In this document: in pieces, positions 10,156-20,989 of the stretch | Numbering within the stretch: position 1 is the stretch's first letter | Layout of the letters: each line of letters begins with the position of its first letter | Source of the DNA: Tupaia tana | Taxonomy: Eukaryota > Chordata > Mammalia > Scandentia > Tupaiidae | Reading direction: 5' to 3' | Assembly (NCBI GenBank): GCA_026018925.1 | Contig: JAKSZU010000004.1 | Span: 13,904,964-13,968,963 of the forward strand | DNA length: 64,000 nucleotides | Made by a program: the position numbers and the translations under genes | Notes under the pieces: model-generated | Database searches by the model: none | Seen by the model: the letters and a program-made list of their open reading frames with translations, nothing else | What the model was told of the DNA's origin: nothing

Positions 10156-10414
10156 GGGACCAGCAGTTAGCGTAATGGCTATGTCTCTGGACTCCCACTT
10201 AGTCCGGATCCGGTGGCTTAAACTCATGCTGGGCGCCTGTATGTGCGTGCCCAAGATCCCGAGAGGAGAATTGAGAAAGGATTGCAGCGTGGCCATCCCC
10301 CCTGGGGGGTGATTTCTCGCTTTCTGTCTCTCTGTCTCTGTCTGGCGAGCGCACGCGCCCTATAGCAAAAACCTCTCCAAAGAAACAAAAATAATTAATT
10401 AATTAATTAATTAA
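10156..10414 (+). mobile_element. SINE-A sharing a target repeat with its neighbour
   Basis: Flanked by TTAAAGCTAGT at 10145-10155 and 10415-10425. Has a deletion at the B box (ACTTAGTCCGGATCC) and a (TTAA)n tail. Confidence 0.88.
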
Positions 10415-10425
10415 TTAAAGCTAGT

Positions 10426-10593
10426 GGGGACCAGCCGGTGCCTTGGTGGTTAAGGCGCTGGACACTCCCACATGGCCCACCCCGGTTTGAATGCCAGACC
10501 TGGTGGTTTGCTTTCTCACTTTCTCTCTCTGTCTCACTCTGGTCAAAATAAAATAAAATAAATGAATGAATAAATATAATTAAAGAAAAGAAG
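10426..10593 (+). mobile_element. SINE-B sharing a target repeat with its neighbour
   Basis: Flanked by TTAAAGCTAGT at 10415-10425 and 10594-10604. Confidence 0.88.
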
Positions 10594-10945
10594 TTAAAGC
10601 TAGTTCCGTGCCGGGCATTGTCCAGGCACTGTCGGGTACCAGGTGAGGGTGCTGGAACTCACTAGACCCTCCCAGGACCCTCTTTTCCACCCACCTTACT
10701 GCTAAGGCCTCGGCCCAGAGAAGCCAGATGTGCTAGTATTTTACTCAAGGCCACTTAGCCAGTGGCCAAAAAGTCAAAGCTAACGCCATCAAGCTCCTGA
10801 CACCTGCTGAGCATGGGGCAGGCTGGCACTGTCACTGACGTGGAGACAGAGGGTGGCAGTGGTTCTGAGTTCTGTCCACATCCAGCACTTCTACTGACTC
10901 ATCCTCCATCAGAAGATAAACTGCCCCCCACTCCCCCACCCTGCT

Positions 10946-10984
10946 GGCTCATGCGCCCTATAGCAAAAACCTCTCCAAAAAAGA
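10946..10984 (+). mobile_element. SINE-A 3' end fragment
   Basis: Only GCTCATGCGCCCTATAGC and AAAAACCTCTCC with the A-tail survive. Confidence 0.7.
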
Positions 10985-10993
10985 AGAGAAATC

Positions 10994-11087
10994 GGGGCCT
11001 GCAGGTAGCATGGGGTTAAGGCAGCTGGACTCCCACATGGTTGACCAGGGTTCGAGTCCTGGATCTGGCAGCTTGCTTTCTCATTTT

Positions 11088-11126
<39 letters not shown>

Positions 11127-11170
11127 TTCAAAAACTAAAAATAATGACAATAATTCTACAAAAAAAAAAG
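10994..11170 (+). mobile_element. IFI6: SINE-B in presumed IFI6 intron 1
   Basis: GGGGCCTGCAGGTAGCATGG head, (CT)n at about 11090-11121, A-tail. Confidence 0.85.
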
Positions 11171-11179
11171 AGAGAGAAA

Positions 11180-11335
11180 CAGGCAGGCTGGATCCCACGT
11201 GGCCAGCTACCCCTCGGAGTTCACACCCGCGTGTTTTCCCCACGTGTTATGCACCCCAAATCCCGAGAGAAGGGATTATAGGTGGCCACCCCCCACGCTT
11301 TCTCACTTTCCTGCCCTGTCTCTCCGGGGCGCGCA
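11180..11335 (+). mobile_element. SINE-C relic adjoining the IFI6 ATG exon
   Basis: GGCTGGATCCCACGTGGCCAG ... CCCCAAATCCCGAGAGAAGG ... CCTGTCTCTCC resemble the SINE-C/A body. If real, its 3' end supplies pyrimidines before one possible acceptor at about 11333. Confidence 0.5.
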
Positions 11336-11429
11336 GTCGCCTTCTGGACAAGTCAGAGCCCAGAGGTTCGAGTTCCCAGGGACGCCCGCCCCCAGCCCTC
11401 CCACCGCTTGCGAAGCCCCCAGCACCATC

Positions 11430-13250
11430 ATGTGGCAGAAGGCGGAGTCGCTCTTCCTGTGCTACCTGCTGCTCTTCACCTGCGTCGGGGCAGAGGCGGG
11501 TAAGGCCGGGGGCGGGGCTGTGGGGCCCCTGGACTCCCACATGGCTGACCACGTGGGGGCTGCTGGGCGTGGCGTGGCTGTGGGGCGTGGCTATGAGGCG
11601 CGGCGTGGCTGCGGAGCTGTGAGGCGGGGCGGGGCTGCGGGGCGGGGGCGGGTTTGTGGGGCGTGGCTGTGGGGTGGGGCGGGGCTGTCTTCCAAGCTAG
11701 AGGAGCTGCTGCACCCCACAGTGCCAGTCGCTGTGGCTGATCCCCAGTCTGTCGAAGCGGATTTACTGCCAGTCCCCCCCTCTGCGAGGACCCCTGGAAT
11801 CGGAGGCTGTCCCCACTCTGGGGGTGGTCCTGAGCAGCAGACCCAGGGAAGGGTGACCGCCCCCTCTGTCCCCTCTCCCTCAGGCAAGAAGAAGTCGGAG
11901 GACAGTGGCTCCGGGTTCTGGGGCGCCCTGCCCTACATGGCCGTCGGAGCAGGTGGGCCTGGGGTCAGGAGCTCGCCCGGGGTTGCCGGGCTGGTGGGGA
12001 GGCTGGGCGGGCGGGACGGGGAGCTGGGGGGCAGGAGGTGGGGGCCGGCAGGGGAGGGGGTGCTCGGGCCGGGATGGGAATGCCGCCGCGCCCCTCACCG
12101 CCTGCTTTTTCTGCAGGACTCATGGTCGCCGGGCTGCCTGCTCTGGGCTTCACGGGAGCGGGCATCGCAGCCAACTCGCTGGCCGCCTCGCTGATGAGCT
12201 GGTCCGCGGTGCTGAACGGCGGCGGCGTGCCGGCCGGGGGCCTGGTGGCCACGCTGCAGAGCCTCGGTGAGCGCCGGTCTAGAGCTCTCTCCTGGAGGGC
12301 CGACTGGGCTCTGGTGGGTTCTTACCATTGCCTGCTGACAGCCCAGTATGAATTTACTCAAGTTCAGAACCAGAGCCACGATTAGAACTCACTCAGTCTG
12401 ACTCCAGAAGATTCACTTAGCCTAGAGTCCAGGTGCTCCACCGCTTCTTTGGCTGGCTTTCCAGATAATCAGCCTCACCTGGATCTGCTCAACGTCAGAA
12501 ACCAGCGTGGCCATGCAACATGGGAGCAGCCGGGTCAGCCCCACACACCCTGGCCCTGACTTGCCCTGTGAGCACATGCAGTGCCACGGCTCCCGGAAAA
12601 ATGCCTTCCCCTCTTGCCTGCCACCCCCTCTTCTCCTTGCCGTGGACACACACGCATGCACACTCACACGTGGTCTCTCTCTGAGGCCTCCCACATCCTG
12701 GAGAAAACTGCCCTTACAAACTCCCTCCTTTCCTGAGCTCTCCTCCACCTTCTCCCAGCTCTGACTAGACAGAAGCCAAAGGGCTCCAAAGAAGAGCCCT
12801 TCTGGGGGCAGGGGCCACAGCCAGGCCAGGCCCCTGCAGGAGAGGTGCAGGGTGTGGGGCAAGGGTAGGGGCAGGATGAAGTACGACCTTGCTGTGAACC
12901 CCCACGCCCACACGGGGAGGTTCCCACGAGAGACCTGCTGGGAACACGGGCGTCAGTGCAGGCCTGGACCCCTCGTCCTCTCCTCTCCAGGCAGAGAGCG
13001 ATAGGGCCCCTTGGTGGGAGGCCATGCCCTCAGCCTCATTGCTCGACTGGCCCGAGGGCACGGCCTGACTAGGGCCTTGCAGCCACGCGAGTCCCCGGAC
13101 CCGCTGTCTGCACCTGTGACCAGCCGCACTTGCTTTCCAGGGGCCGGTGGGAGCAGCGTCCTCCTGGGCAAGACGGGCGCCGTCCTGGGCTACGTCGTCC
13201 ACAAGCAGCTGGAGGCCGGGGACTCAGAGGACGGGGAGGGCGAGGAGTAG
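11430..13250 (+). CDS. IFI6: IFI6 (G1P3/6-16), interferon alpha-inducible protein 6; four coding exons
   Basis: Coding exons are 11430-11499, 11884-11952, 12117-12266 and 13141-13250 (TAG at 13248-13250). All introns are GT-AG and phase 1, and the joined frame gives 132 residues (human IFI6 is about 130). Residues 1-23 are a signal peptide ([18 protein letters not shown]...). A short charged linker ([11 protein letters not shown]) follows, then the glycine/alanine-rich hydrophobic ISG12-type core ([29 protein letters not shown]) and an acidic tail ending in GEGEE. Family knowledge: IFI6 is a small ER/mitochondrial membrane protein strongly induced by type I interferon, anti-apoptotic and restrictive for flavivirus replication. 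The start is supported by the match to human IFI6 and by A at -3. The acceptor of the ATG exon is unresolved: CAG candidates lie at about 11333, 11391 and 11422. The ISRE-like promoter upstream fits interferon control. Identity is very secure. Confidence 0.96.
11550..11700 (+). repeat. IFI6: GC-box-rich degenerate tandem repeat in IFI6 intron
   Basis: About ten imperfect copies of a GGGGCGTGGCTGTG-like unit (14-16 bp), each a potential Sp1/KLF site, lie in the intron after the signal-peptide exon. Confidence 0.7.
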
Positions 13251-13480
13251 CCATGTCCAGGTGCCCTCCTCCCTGCCGGCCCATGACCCAGATGAAACGA
13301 CTTTCTCCGAACACCCGGGGCCGTCATTGGCTCAGAGGGAAGACCCTGGGCCTCCCTGGGCGTGATGGGCACCCTTGTGCCGGCAAGCTGGGCAGGCCCG
13401 GGCGGGGGTGAACACGGTGCAAAGGCCCGGTGGGGTGCCTCCTGCTCCCTCACGAAATAAACTAAAAAACAGGCGTGAAA
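13251..13480 (+). terminator. IFI6: IFI6 3' UTR and polyadenylation signal
   Basis: Unique sequence follows the TAG, with a canonical AATAAA at 13456-13461 (in GAAATAAACTAAA). Cleavage is expected about 15-25 bp further on. The 3' UTR is therefore only about 230 bases, which suits a small interferon-response mRNA. Confidence 0.8.
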
Positions 13481-15735
13481 AGGGGTGTGTCATGCTCACG
13501 GCCGCACCGTCAGCGGGAGCCTGCCGGACCCCCCCTACCCTCCACTCCAGCTCTCACGTTCTGCTCCGATGTCAGACAGGCCGTCCTCTCAGTGGCACGG
13601 TCCCCAAGCTCACCGCCCGGAAGCCTTCCCCACCTGGCTCCGCGGAGAAGGTTGAGAGGCCACCCCAGGGCACCGGGCGGAGGTGAGGCAGGGTGGAGAG
13701 GCCCGGGGATGGACGGCCATGAGCAGGGCTGACCCCAGATGGAGGTAGGGGACTGCGCTGCATCCAGGCTCTGCCACCCTTGGTGGGCTGCCCGGGTGGC
13801 TGTGGGAGCAGGCCCAAGCACCAGAGGCTGCAGCTTCATACGGTGTGCAGAGCAGGGTGGACACGCTCCCAGCCAGCTCCTCAGGCCTCCACACAGTCCC
13901 CTGTGACCGCAAAATCCCTCTGCCCCCTTTCAGGGCCACCTTGTGGGGAGCAGTGGTTCGCCCTAGGCCCGAGAGGTGCTGTGGGTGGGGTAGAGGCACC
14001 AGCTGCACCTCCAACACTGAGGGTCAAGTCCGGGCTGACGCTGGACGGAGGCTGTCGGGCGTGCTGGACGGGGGCTCCTGGCCCGTCGGGCATGTCGGGA
14101 TGACAGTGGTTGGAGGCTGTCGGGTGTGCCGGATGGGGCTCCCTGGCCGTCGGGCATGTCAGGCTGACGCCGGAAGGAGGCTGTTGGCCTGTCAGCGTGT
14201 CCGGGGCCACATGGACGGAGGCTCCCGGGCCATCGGGCACATCCGGGACACCATTGGACGGAGGCTCCTGGGCCTTGAGGCGTGTCAGGGCGATGCTGGA
14301 TGGAGACTGTTGGGCACACCAGATGGGGGCTCCTGGCCCATCAGCATGTCCAGGTTACCAGGAGGAGGGTTCTGAGCCGTCAGACGCCTAGGCGTGTGCT
14401 TGTCTGCGGCTGGAGGGGTGGGGAGCAGGTCCTGCCCACAGGCAGGCGGGCCCCAGGTCTGGCCATTGTGACTGGGCAGACACCCCGGGACAGGAGTGTG
14501 TCAGTCAGCCCCTTCAGGGAGGGCATCAGGTCTGCTTTCTCCTTCCTGGTGCCCAGCATAGGCTTAGTGCATGGTGCCCACGTGGGCAGATGGCATCTGA
14601 GGGCATCTCTGCACTCTGGCCTGCTGGCCCTCCCCTCCCCAGACTTACGGAAGGGTGGCTAGGCTTTTGGCCTTTCTCTGGGGGCCTTGAGAACACTCAC
14701 TACGGCCCCTAGCAGACCGGAGGGAGAGGGGACTGCACCCCTGTAATGCCGTGGACCAGTGGACGCAGGCCCCAGCCCTTTCCTCGGTGCTCCCTGGCTC
14801 AGACCGGCTGCCAGTGGGCACAGTGCTCAGGCACCCTGGTCAGCCCACGGCTGTTGCCCTGGCGGCCTGTTCCCCACGATGGCCAGTGTCCATCTGTGAA
14901 TGGGGGCAGGGAACAGCTGGTTAGGAGAGTCGGTGAAGTAGCGCGTGGACGGGGCACTCGCACACCGTAAGCACCCACAGGTGCCAGGCACTACGACGCT
15001 GCTGACCTGCGTTCACCATGAAGGGCACAGCCCAGCAGCAGCCAGGAGCTCCGTTCACCACCCTCGGGAGCTGGGCTCTCCCAGGGCTTCGCACCGCTGT
15101 GTCTGTCTTTGGTGGGGAGACGCCACACGGAGTCTCCCCTCGGCACCCCGCCGGCTCCCTGGCAGAGCATCCAGGCCAGAGAGGGCTGCTCTGTCCCCAG
15201 GTTCTAGGTCTGAGCCCTTAGCAGGCTGAACGACAGCAGTGGTGACCCAGGCTCTCCACGCATCTTCATCAGCCCCCACCTGGCCAGTGAGGGCTGCCGG
15301 CCCGGGGCTGCCCGCTGTGCACAGGGCTCCAGAGGGCGCCGCCCAGTCCCACTCGCTTTCCTGCTGTGTGTGCTTGCGGACCCCCCTCTCCCTCACTCCA
15401 CTGGCATCCTGAGTGCCCAGCCTGGGCCAGGCATGGTGCCAGGGCCAAAACACCACATGGAAGAGGCCTGCCACCCACCTGCTCTGCGCCCCAAGACACC
15501 CAGGATCTCCTCACCTGATCCCCTCTCACCACCTTCACACTGGCCGGCCTTCATAGCCGCCCTCACCCGTCGACCCCACTCGGGGCAGGGTGGTGAACAC
15601 ACTCCAGGATTCACCGACACACCGGCTCGAGAGGTGCCCAGAGCCTACTTGGGCTCCTCCCGGGCAGTGCCTGCAGTAGCAGGGCTGAGCCCTGTGCAGG
15701 AAGGGCTCATTCTGAGCCCTAGCCCCCTTGTCTGC
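13481..15735. other. IFI6 3' flank
   Basis: Apart from the degenerate minisatellite at 14034-14365, nothing recognisable. Open frames are GC-driven. Confidence 0.45.
14034..14365 (+). repeat. degenerate composite minisatellite 3' of IFI6
   Basis: GGAGGCTGTCGGG-type units recur at 14047, 14112 and 14176 (period about 65), and GGAGGCTC units at 14217 and 14260. A subunit of about 21 bp (GACGGGGGCTCCTGGCC) is implied. Confidence 0.7.
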
Positions 15736-15976
15736 TTTTTGGGAGAGTTTTGCTACAGGGCCCATGCACTCGCCAGAGAAACAGAGACAGAAAACAAGAA
15801 ATCACCCCCCAGGGGGATGGCCACACTGCAGTCCCTTCTCCATTCTCCTCTCGGGATCTTAGGCACGCATGCACACATGCCTGATGTGAGTTTGAAGCTG
15901 CCAGGTCCAGGACACAAACTGCGGTCGACTACGTGTGAGTCCAGCGACGTAACCTTTATGCCATCTGCTGGTCCCC
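15736..15976 (-). mobile_element. SINE-A
   Basis: GGGAGAGTTTTGCTACAGGGC ... GTAACCTTTATGCCATCTGCTGGTCCCC. Confidence 0.85.
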
Positions 15977-16190
15977 TAGCCTCCCCATCTTTAAAACCTG
16001 GGCCCGATGGTGGCATGAGCTCTGCAAGGCTCACCATGCGGGGTGGTGAACGTGCCTCCAGCTCCTCCCTGTGCACTGTGGACCACGGGGCCACCACTGG
16101 GGCGACTGAGCTTGGGGCACAGTGTCCACCCCGCGGGGTGCTGGCTCTCTCTTGCTTATGGAAGAAATCAACTTGTAAAAAATAATAAGT

Positions 16191-16418
16191 GAGGCCAGCA
16201 GATGGTAAGTGGTTAAGGCTCTGGACTCCCACATGGTCAACTGCAGTTCAAGTCCCAGACCTGATGGCTTAAAACCCATGCAAGGTGTGTGTGCGTGCCC
16301 AAGACGCCGAGAGGACAATGAGAAGGGATTGCAGCATGGCATCCCCCTGGGGGGTGGTTTCTCACTTTCCTCTCTTCGAATCTCTCTCCTTTCTGGCAAA
16401 TGCAACAAAAAAAGGGCG
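16191..16418 (+). mobile_element. SINE-A with small head deletion
   Basis: GGCCAGCAGATGGTAAGTGGTTAAGGC, then the SINE-A body. The last segment before the A-tail is shortened. Confidence 0.8.
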
Positions 16419-16747
16419 ATGAAACCAGGCAGCTGACGTCTCCGAGGCCGCCTGCTCTGACCTCCCAGCTCTGCCGGCCCCCACCCTTTTAGCATGGACT
16501 TTATTTTTGGAAACAGCCAAAAGCTACCTGGTAGTGCCTACTGGCTTTGGTGACAGCAGGGCAGTGCTGGTGTGCTGAGGGACGCCGTGCTTAGGCACAG
16601 ATGAGGAGGACACTGCAGCACTCCTGGGCCGCACCCCTGCTCTGGTGCCCTCTGACCTCCCTTTTCTCCGCTTCCTTGTCTATGGGAGGAGTCAGACTCT
16701 CATCTAGGCCTGGGATGTTTCTCCCACGTGCTCACCTTAGGGAGGTC

Positions 16748-16900
16748 TTTCTTTTTTAATTGCCAGAAGGCCCGTGAGTTCCCCAGAGAGAGCTAGAGAC
16801 ACAGAGAGAAAAAGTGAGGGAGAAAGCACCCCCAGCGGGTATGGCCACGTCCCCTCCACTTCTCCACCCTGTTGACGTCTGGGGCTCATGCATGTGCCCT
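16748..16900 (-). mobile_element. SINE-C fragment
   Basis: AATTGCCAGAAGGCCCGTGAG ... GGCTCATGCATGTGCCC. Body half only, abutting the next SINE. Confidence 0.5.
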
Positions 16901-16904
16901 GTGT

Positions 16905-17156
16905 TTTCTGGTTTTAATTTGCTAGAGGGCACATGCACTTGCTCGAGAGTGACACAGAGAGGGCCAGTGGAAGCACCCCCACGGGGGGTGGCCACGCCGC
17001 AGTCCTTTCTCCTCCGTTTTGAGCATTTGGGATTTCGAGCACACATGCACGCACACATGCCTGGCGTGAGCTTTAAGCCGCCAAGTCCAGGACTCAGACC
17101 ACGATTGACTACGTGTGAGTCCAGTGATGTAACCATTGCACCATCTGCTGGTCCCA
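16905..17156 (-). mobile_element. SINE-A, older
   Basis: TTTGCTAGAGGGCACATGCAC ... GTAACCATTGCACCATCTGCTGGTCCC. Confidence 0.82.
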
Positions 17157-17634
17157 GTACAATCCCTTTATCTAGAAATTTCCCTCATCCTTCAAGGACC
17201 TTCAGGCGCCCACACCCCTCCTCTCCCACGGCCACCCACCATGCCATGTGCTGTGTGCTACTGTGACCACCAGGTGGCACTGCAGTCCCACCGTGGGGTC
17301 TTGATCAGCCTCCGTCATCCTCCGCAGTAACCCACAGCGCTCCCTGGACACGCCCCCACACACGTGCACGTGCACGCGCACATACACGCCCACGCAAACA
17401 CACGCCATCTGGCTAGACTGAACCCGGGAGGGCCGGGCTCTGCAGCTCAGTGCTGAGCCTGTCCTGCCCAGGGCTTTGCAGGCCTGTCCCAATCCCCCAG
17501 GGCCATCCCCAGGCTGCTGTGGTCAGGCCGCACCTCCAGACCCACACCTGTGCTTCCCACCTGTACCTCCAGGCTCTAAAGAAAAGGGAGGAGCACTTTT
17601 TCTTCCCTTCCTTCCCTTTCTCCTTACTTTTAAT

Positions 17635-17877
17635 ATATATTTTAAGGTTTTTGCCATAGGCCACATACACTCACTGGAAAGTGAGAGAGAGAAAGCAAGA
17701 ACTCACCCCCCAGGGAAATGGCCAGGCCACAGTCCCTTCTCCTCCAGTCTCCTTTCACGGTTCTGGGCACGCATGCACATGCATTGAGCGTGATTCTCAA
17801 GCTGACAGTCTGTGGCTTGAACTGTGGTCAGCCACGCGGGAGTCCAGTGCCCTAACCACCACGCCCCCTGCCGGCCT
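17635..17877 (-). mobile_element. SINE-A body with SINE-B-like head
   Basis: The body is A-type (GGTTTTTGCCATAGGCCAC), but the head reads CCCTAACCACCACGCCCCCTGCCGGCC as in SINE-B. Possibly an intermediate subfamily. Confidence 0.75.
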
Positions 17878-18059
17878 TGCTGTCTGGCCTGGTGGTGCAG
17901 GGCAGCGCAGCACCGCTGTGGCTGAAGCCTCATGGGAAGGCTCCAGGTTTGCGTCCCAAGGTCCCTGGTTCATACCAGGCGCGCACAAACTCACCGTCCG
18001 GGCTGGCTGAAGTGGCGTAGACCGTGATAGTTTTACAAAAGAAAACTATTTTTGTATAG

Positions 18060-18317
18060 CTTTTTTTTTTTTTTTTTTGGAGAGGTTTTTGTTGTAGGGC
18101 GTGTGCGTTTGCCAGAAAGAGAGAGAGAGACAGAAAGCGAGAAATCACCCCCCAGGGGGGATGGCCATGCCGCAATCCCTTCTCCTCCATTCTCCTCTCG
18201 GGATCTTGGGCACGCACACACACGCGCCCGGCATGAGTTTAAGCCATCGGGTTCGGGACTCAAACCGCGGTCAACTACATGGGAGTCTAGCAACATAGCC
18301 ATTACGCCAACTGCTGG
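18060..18317 (-). mobile_element. SINE-A, young
   Basis: T17-type tract, GGAGAGGTTTTTGTTGTAGGGCG, intact palindrome near 18146-18162, head ending GCCAACTGCTGGTAC. Confidence 0.92.
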
Positions 18318-18359
18318 TACTTGTAGCATTTTTTTTATTATTTATTTATGGAGATTCAT

Positions 18360-18533
18360 GGTTCAGGCAGCTGAGCCTCACATGATTGACAGCAAGGGTT
18401 GAGTCCCAGCAGCTTGAGAAACACACCAGGCACGTGTGCCTGTGGGAAGGATGGAGGAGAAGTGCTGGTGTTGACGGTTGCCCGGGGGGTAATTTCTAAC
18501 TCTTTCTCTCTGATGAGCACATGTACCCTCTCT
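18360..18533 (+). mobile_element. SINE-C
   Basis: CAGGCAGCTGAGCCTCACATG, GAGAAACACACCAGGCACGTGTGCC, GATGAGCACATGTACCCTCTC. Confidence 0.55.
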
Positions 18534-18535
18534 GA

Positions 18536-18850
18536 TAATTTTTTTTAATGTATTTATTGGGGCCAGCAGATGGCGTGGTCATTAAGACACTGGACTCCCA
18601 TGTGGACAACCATGGTCTGAGTCCTGGACCTGGTGGCCTGCTTTCTCTTTCTCTTTGTCTCTCTCATAATTTTTTTTTAATGTATTTATTGGGGCCAGCA
18701 GATGGCGTGGTCGTTAAGACACTGGACTCCCATGTGGACAACCATGGTCTGAGTCCTGGACCTGGTGGCCTGCTTTCTCTTTCTCTTTGTCTCTCTCTGG
18801 TCAAACTGAATAATAATCATAATAAATAAAGTTAAATAAATAAGTTTATT
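18536..18850 (+). repeat. 132-bp tandem duplication containing SINE-B
   Basis: Two nearly identical units (about 18536-18667 and 18668-18799), each made of TAATTTTTTTTAATG, TATTTATTGGGGCCAG and a SINE-B head with CT body. GGGGCCAGCAGATGG starts at 18559 and 18691. Only the second unit keeps the SINE-B tail, to about 18850. Differences are one base in CATTAAG/CGTTAAG and one T. Confidence 0.93.
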
Positions 18851-20743
18851 TTAAAAAAAAAAAAAGCTTGTTTACTTCTTCCATGAGCAAGAGAGACAGT
18901 CAGCACCCGTGACCAAGTCTTGATCAGCGAACAGGTCCAGGGGCCCTGGATGACAGCGTGTGTGTGCAGATGTGCTCAGGGAGGGTCCCAGGGAGAAGGA
19001 CCCCTCCCATGGACACACACTTCTTGGCAGGGCAGAGGGTGACACAGGGACGGTGGATCCCTGGTTGCAGGCTGGACAGGAGTCCGCACCTGCAGGGGCC
19101 CTGGGCAGCAGCAGCTGCACGCACCGAGGCGGAGAAGGCAGGCGGCTTCCGACAAGGCCGAGGAGCCTCTTGTCAGCAGACGCTGGGGCCAGGGCCAGGG
19201 AGCACTGCAGGAGGAGACGGGTCCCAGGAAGAGGCCCGAAGAGCCTGTGTTTCCCACTCCAGGGTCTCTCGGGCAGCTGAGGCAGGCGGGCCACACCCAT
19301 GGAGCGACGTGGTCCTGTGTGCACCAGAGAGGGGCGGTCTCCCGTGTAGCCGGAAGAGGGGTCGCCAGCGCTCCAAAAAGCAAGCCAGGCACCTAGCGCC
19401 AGGAGCCCGGCACCAAGCCGACCTGTCTCTCAGCTGCCCCCCGCCCCAACCCCCTCCAGCTCGGTCCCATGGGTGTCTGCAGGCAGGAGGTAGGCCTGCC
19501 CCCAGTGGCTTTAGCTGGGAGCACGTGGCCCCACGGGGATCTGCATTCTCTGGACGGCCAGGCAACTTCAAAAAGTTCATGGAAAATAAAGTACAGATTT
19601 ATCTTGGTGCACAAAATATTGAAATACACGCTTGCTTTTTTCATCAGACATGTTCCCATGAACTTTTTCATGGATAGCTCTCTGTATTCACCCATCTGAC
19701 CCCCCCTGGGGGGGGCACGCCAGCCCAGACGTGACCAGTATCACAGAACCTGGCAAGTGTCATGTCGCTGCTTTACCCCATTCCTCACGGCTGCCTGTCT
19801 GGGGCAGTGCCCAGCCTCCACCCCCAGACCTCAACCACTGGGGAACCACGTCGTCCGGGTGCGGTCAGAGCAGGTCAGTTCCCTGAAGGCAGCCCTCCGC
19901 AGAGGGGTGGGCCGACTCCGACCAGGTCCAACCCTGCCTGGGCCTATGCTTCACCCCTGCCCAGCATTGGACAGCCCTTGCCTGTTCTCGCAAGGACCAG
20001 GCACAAGGAAGGAGGGTCTTGGTGGGCGGGGTGCCTGCCATGGACGCCACACTTCCAGCACAGCAAGGCGGGCAGGCGTGGGGCGATGCCGTGGGGTTAC
20101 TCCTGGAAGACACCAGCATGCGGCCGCTGGTGCCCACAGGGGGACGGTGAATCCCGAGGAGCTCACAGGCTCACCCCTCAGCACCCACAGCCGCAGGACG
20201 GGGTCTGGGGTCTTCGCTAGCCAGGGGCAGTCACCCATCCCCCCGGTCTCCCCACTCCGGAACAGTCAGCTCCAAGCATCAGCACCCGCTGTGACACCTC
20301 CCCAAAGGCTGCCCCGGGTTCCCACTGCCTCTCGCTCTCGCTCTCTGGTCTGAACTCGACTGTTCCCTTCTCCAGAAGCCCTCCTGGACCACCTGCTTCG
20401 CAGTAGCCTCCTGCCTGGCACGGTGCTGTCCAAACCTGTCTGCACTAGCGATCACCTTGGGGTTTCAGAAAAGACGGAACCTTTCTTACCTACGGAGATG
20501 GTCTAATTGGTCTTGGACTTGTGCAGGCTGGACTTGGACTGAATCTTGAAAACAAAACCAACAGAAATATGTGTGTGTGTAGATAAAGTGCCTGTATTTC
20601 CTCTCCCAAAGACAGACACCCTAGTACTGTCTTCATGCCATATCCACTCAGCCTCAGCCACCCGGGGTCACTGTCCCCTGAAAGTCCAAGACCTGGGGAC
20701 GCAAACCCATGGCCTTCCCAAAGATCCCGGCACCGTGAAGCTG
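18851..20743. other. intergenic, no gene seen
   Basis: GC-rich unique DNA with the MITE-like element near 19.6 kb. Frames of up to 239 codons show no similarity I can recognise. Confidence 0.4.
19565..19680. mobile_element. MITE-like element with inverted ends
   Basis: AAAAAGTTCATGG at 19570-19582 is the exact reverse complement of CCATGAACTTTTT at 19656-19668, with AT-rich DNA between. This is the form of a short non-autonomous DNA transposon. The family is not recognised and no TA duplication is clear. Confidence 0.6.
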
Positions 20744-20945
20744 GGTGCTGGTATGGCCCGGGGGTGGTGCTGGGCGCTAGGACAGCCCTGGGGTGGTGCT
20801 GGGATGGCCCCAGATGTGGGGGGTGCTGGGCGCTGGGACAGCCCTGGGGTGGTGCTGGGACAACCCAGGGGTGGTGCTGAGATGGCCCCGGATGTGGGGG
20901 GTGCTGGGCGCTGGGTCGGCCAGGGGTGGTGCTGGGATTTGGGCC
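20744..20945 (+). repeat. GGTGCTGGG-rich minisatellite before the orphan CpG island
   Basis: GATGTGGGGGGTGCTGGGCGCTGGG recurs in two near-identical longer units, with GGGGTGGTGCTGGGA as a subunit. About 200 bp in all. Confidence 0.75.
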
Positions 20946-20989
20946 CTTGGTGCTCAGCCCGTAACTGCTACTGCAGCAGCGGGTTCTGC

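Noticed and set aside
11199-12194. 331-codon frame overlapping IFI6
   Set aside because: It reads through IFI6 exons and introns. The spliced IFI6 product explains the locus.
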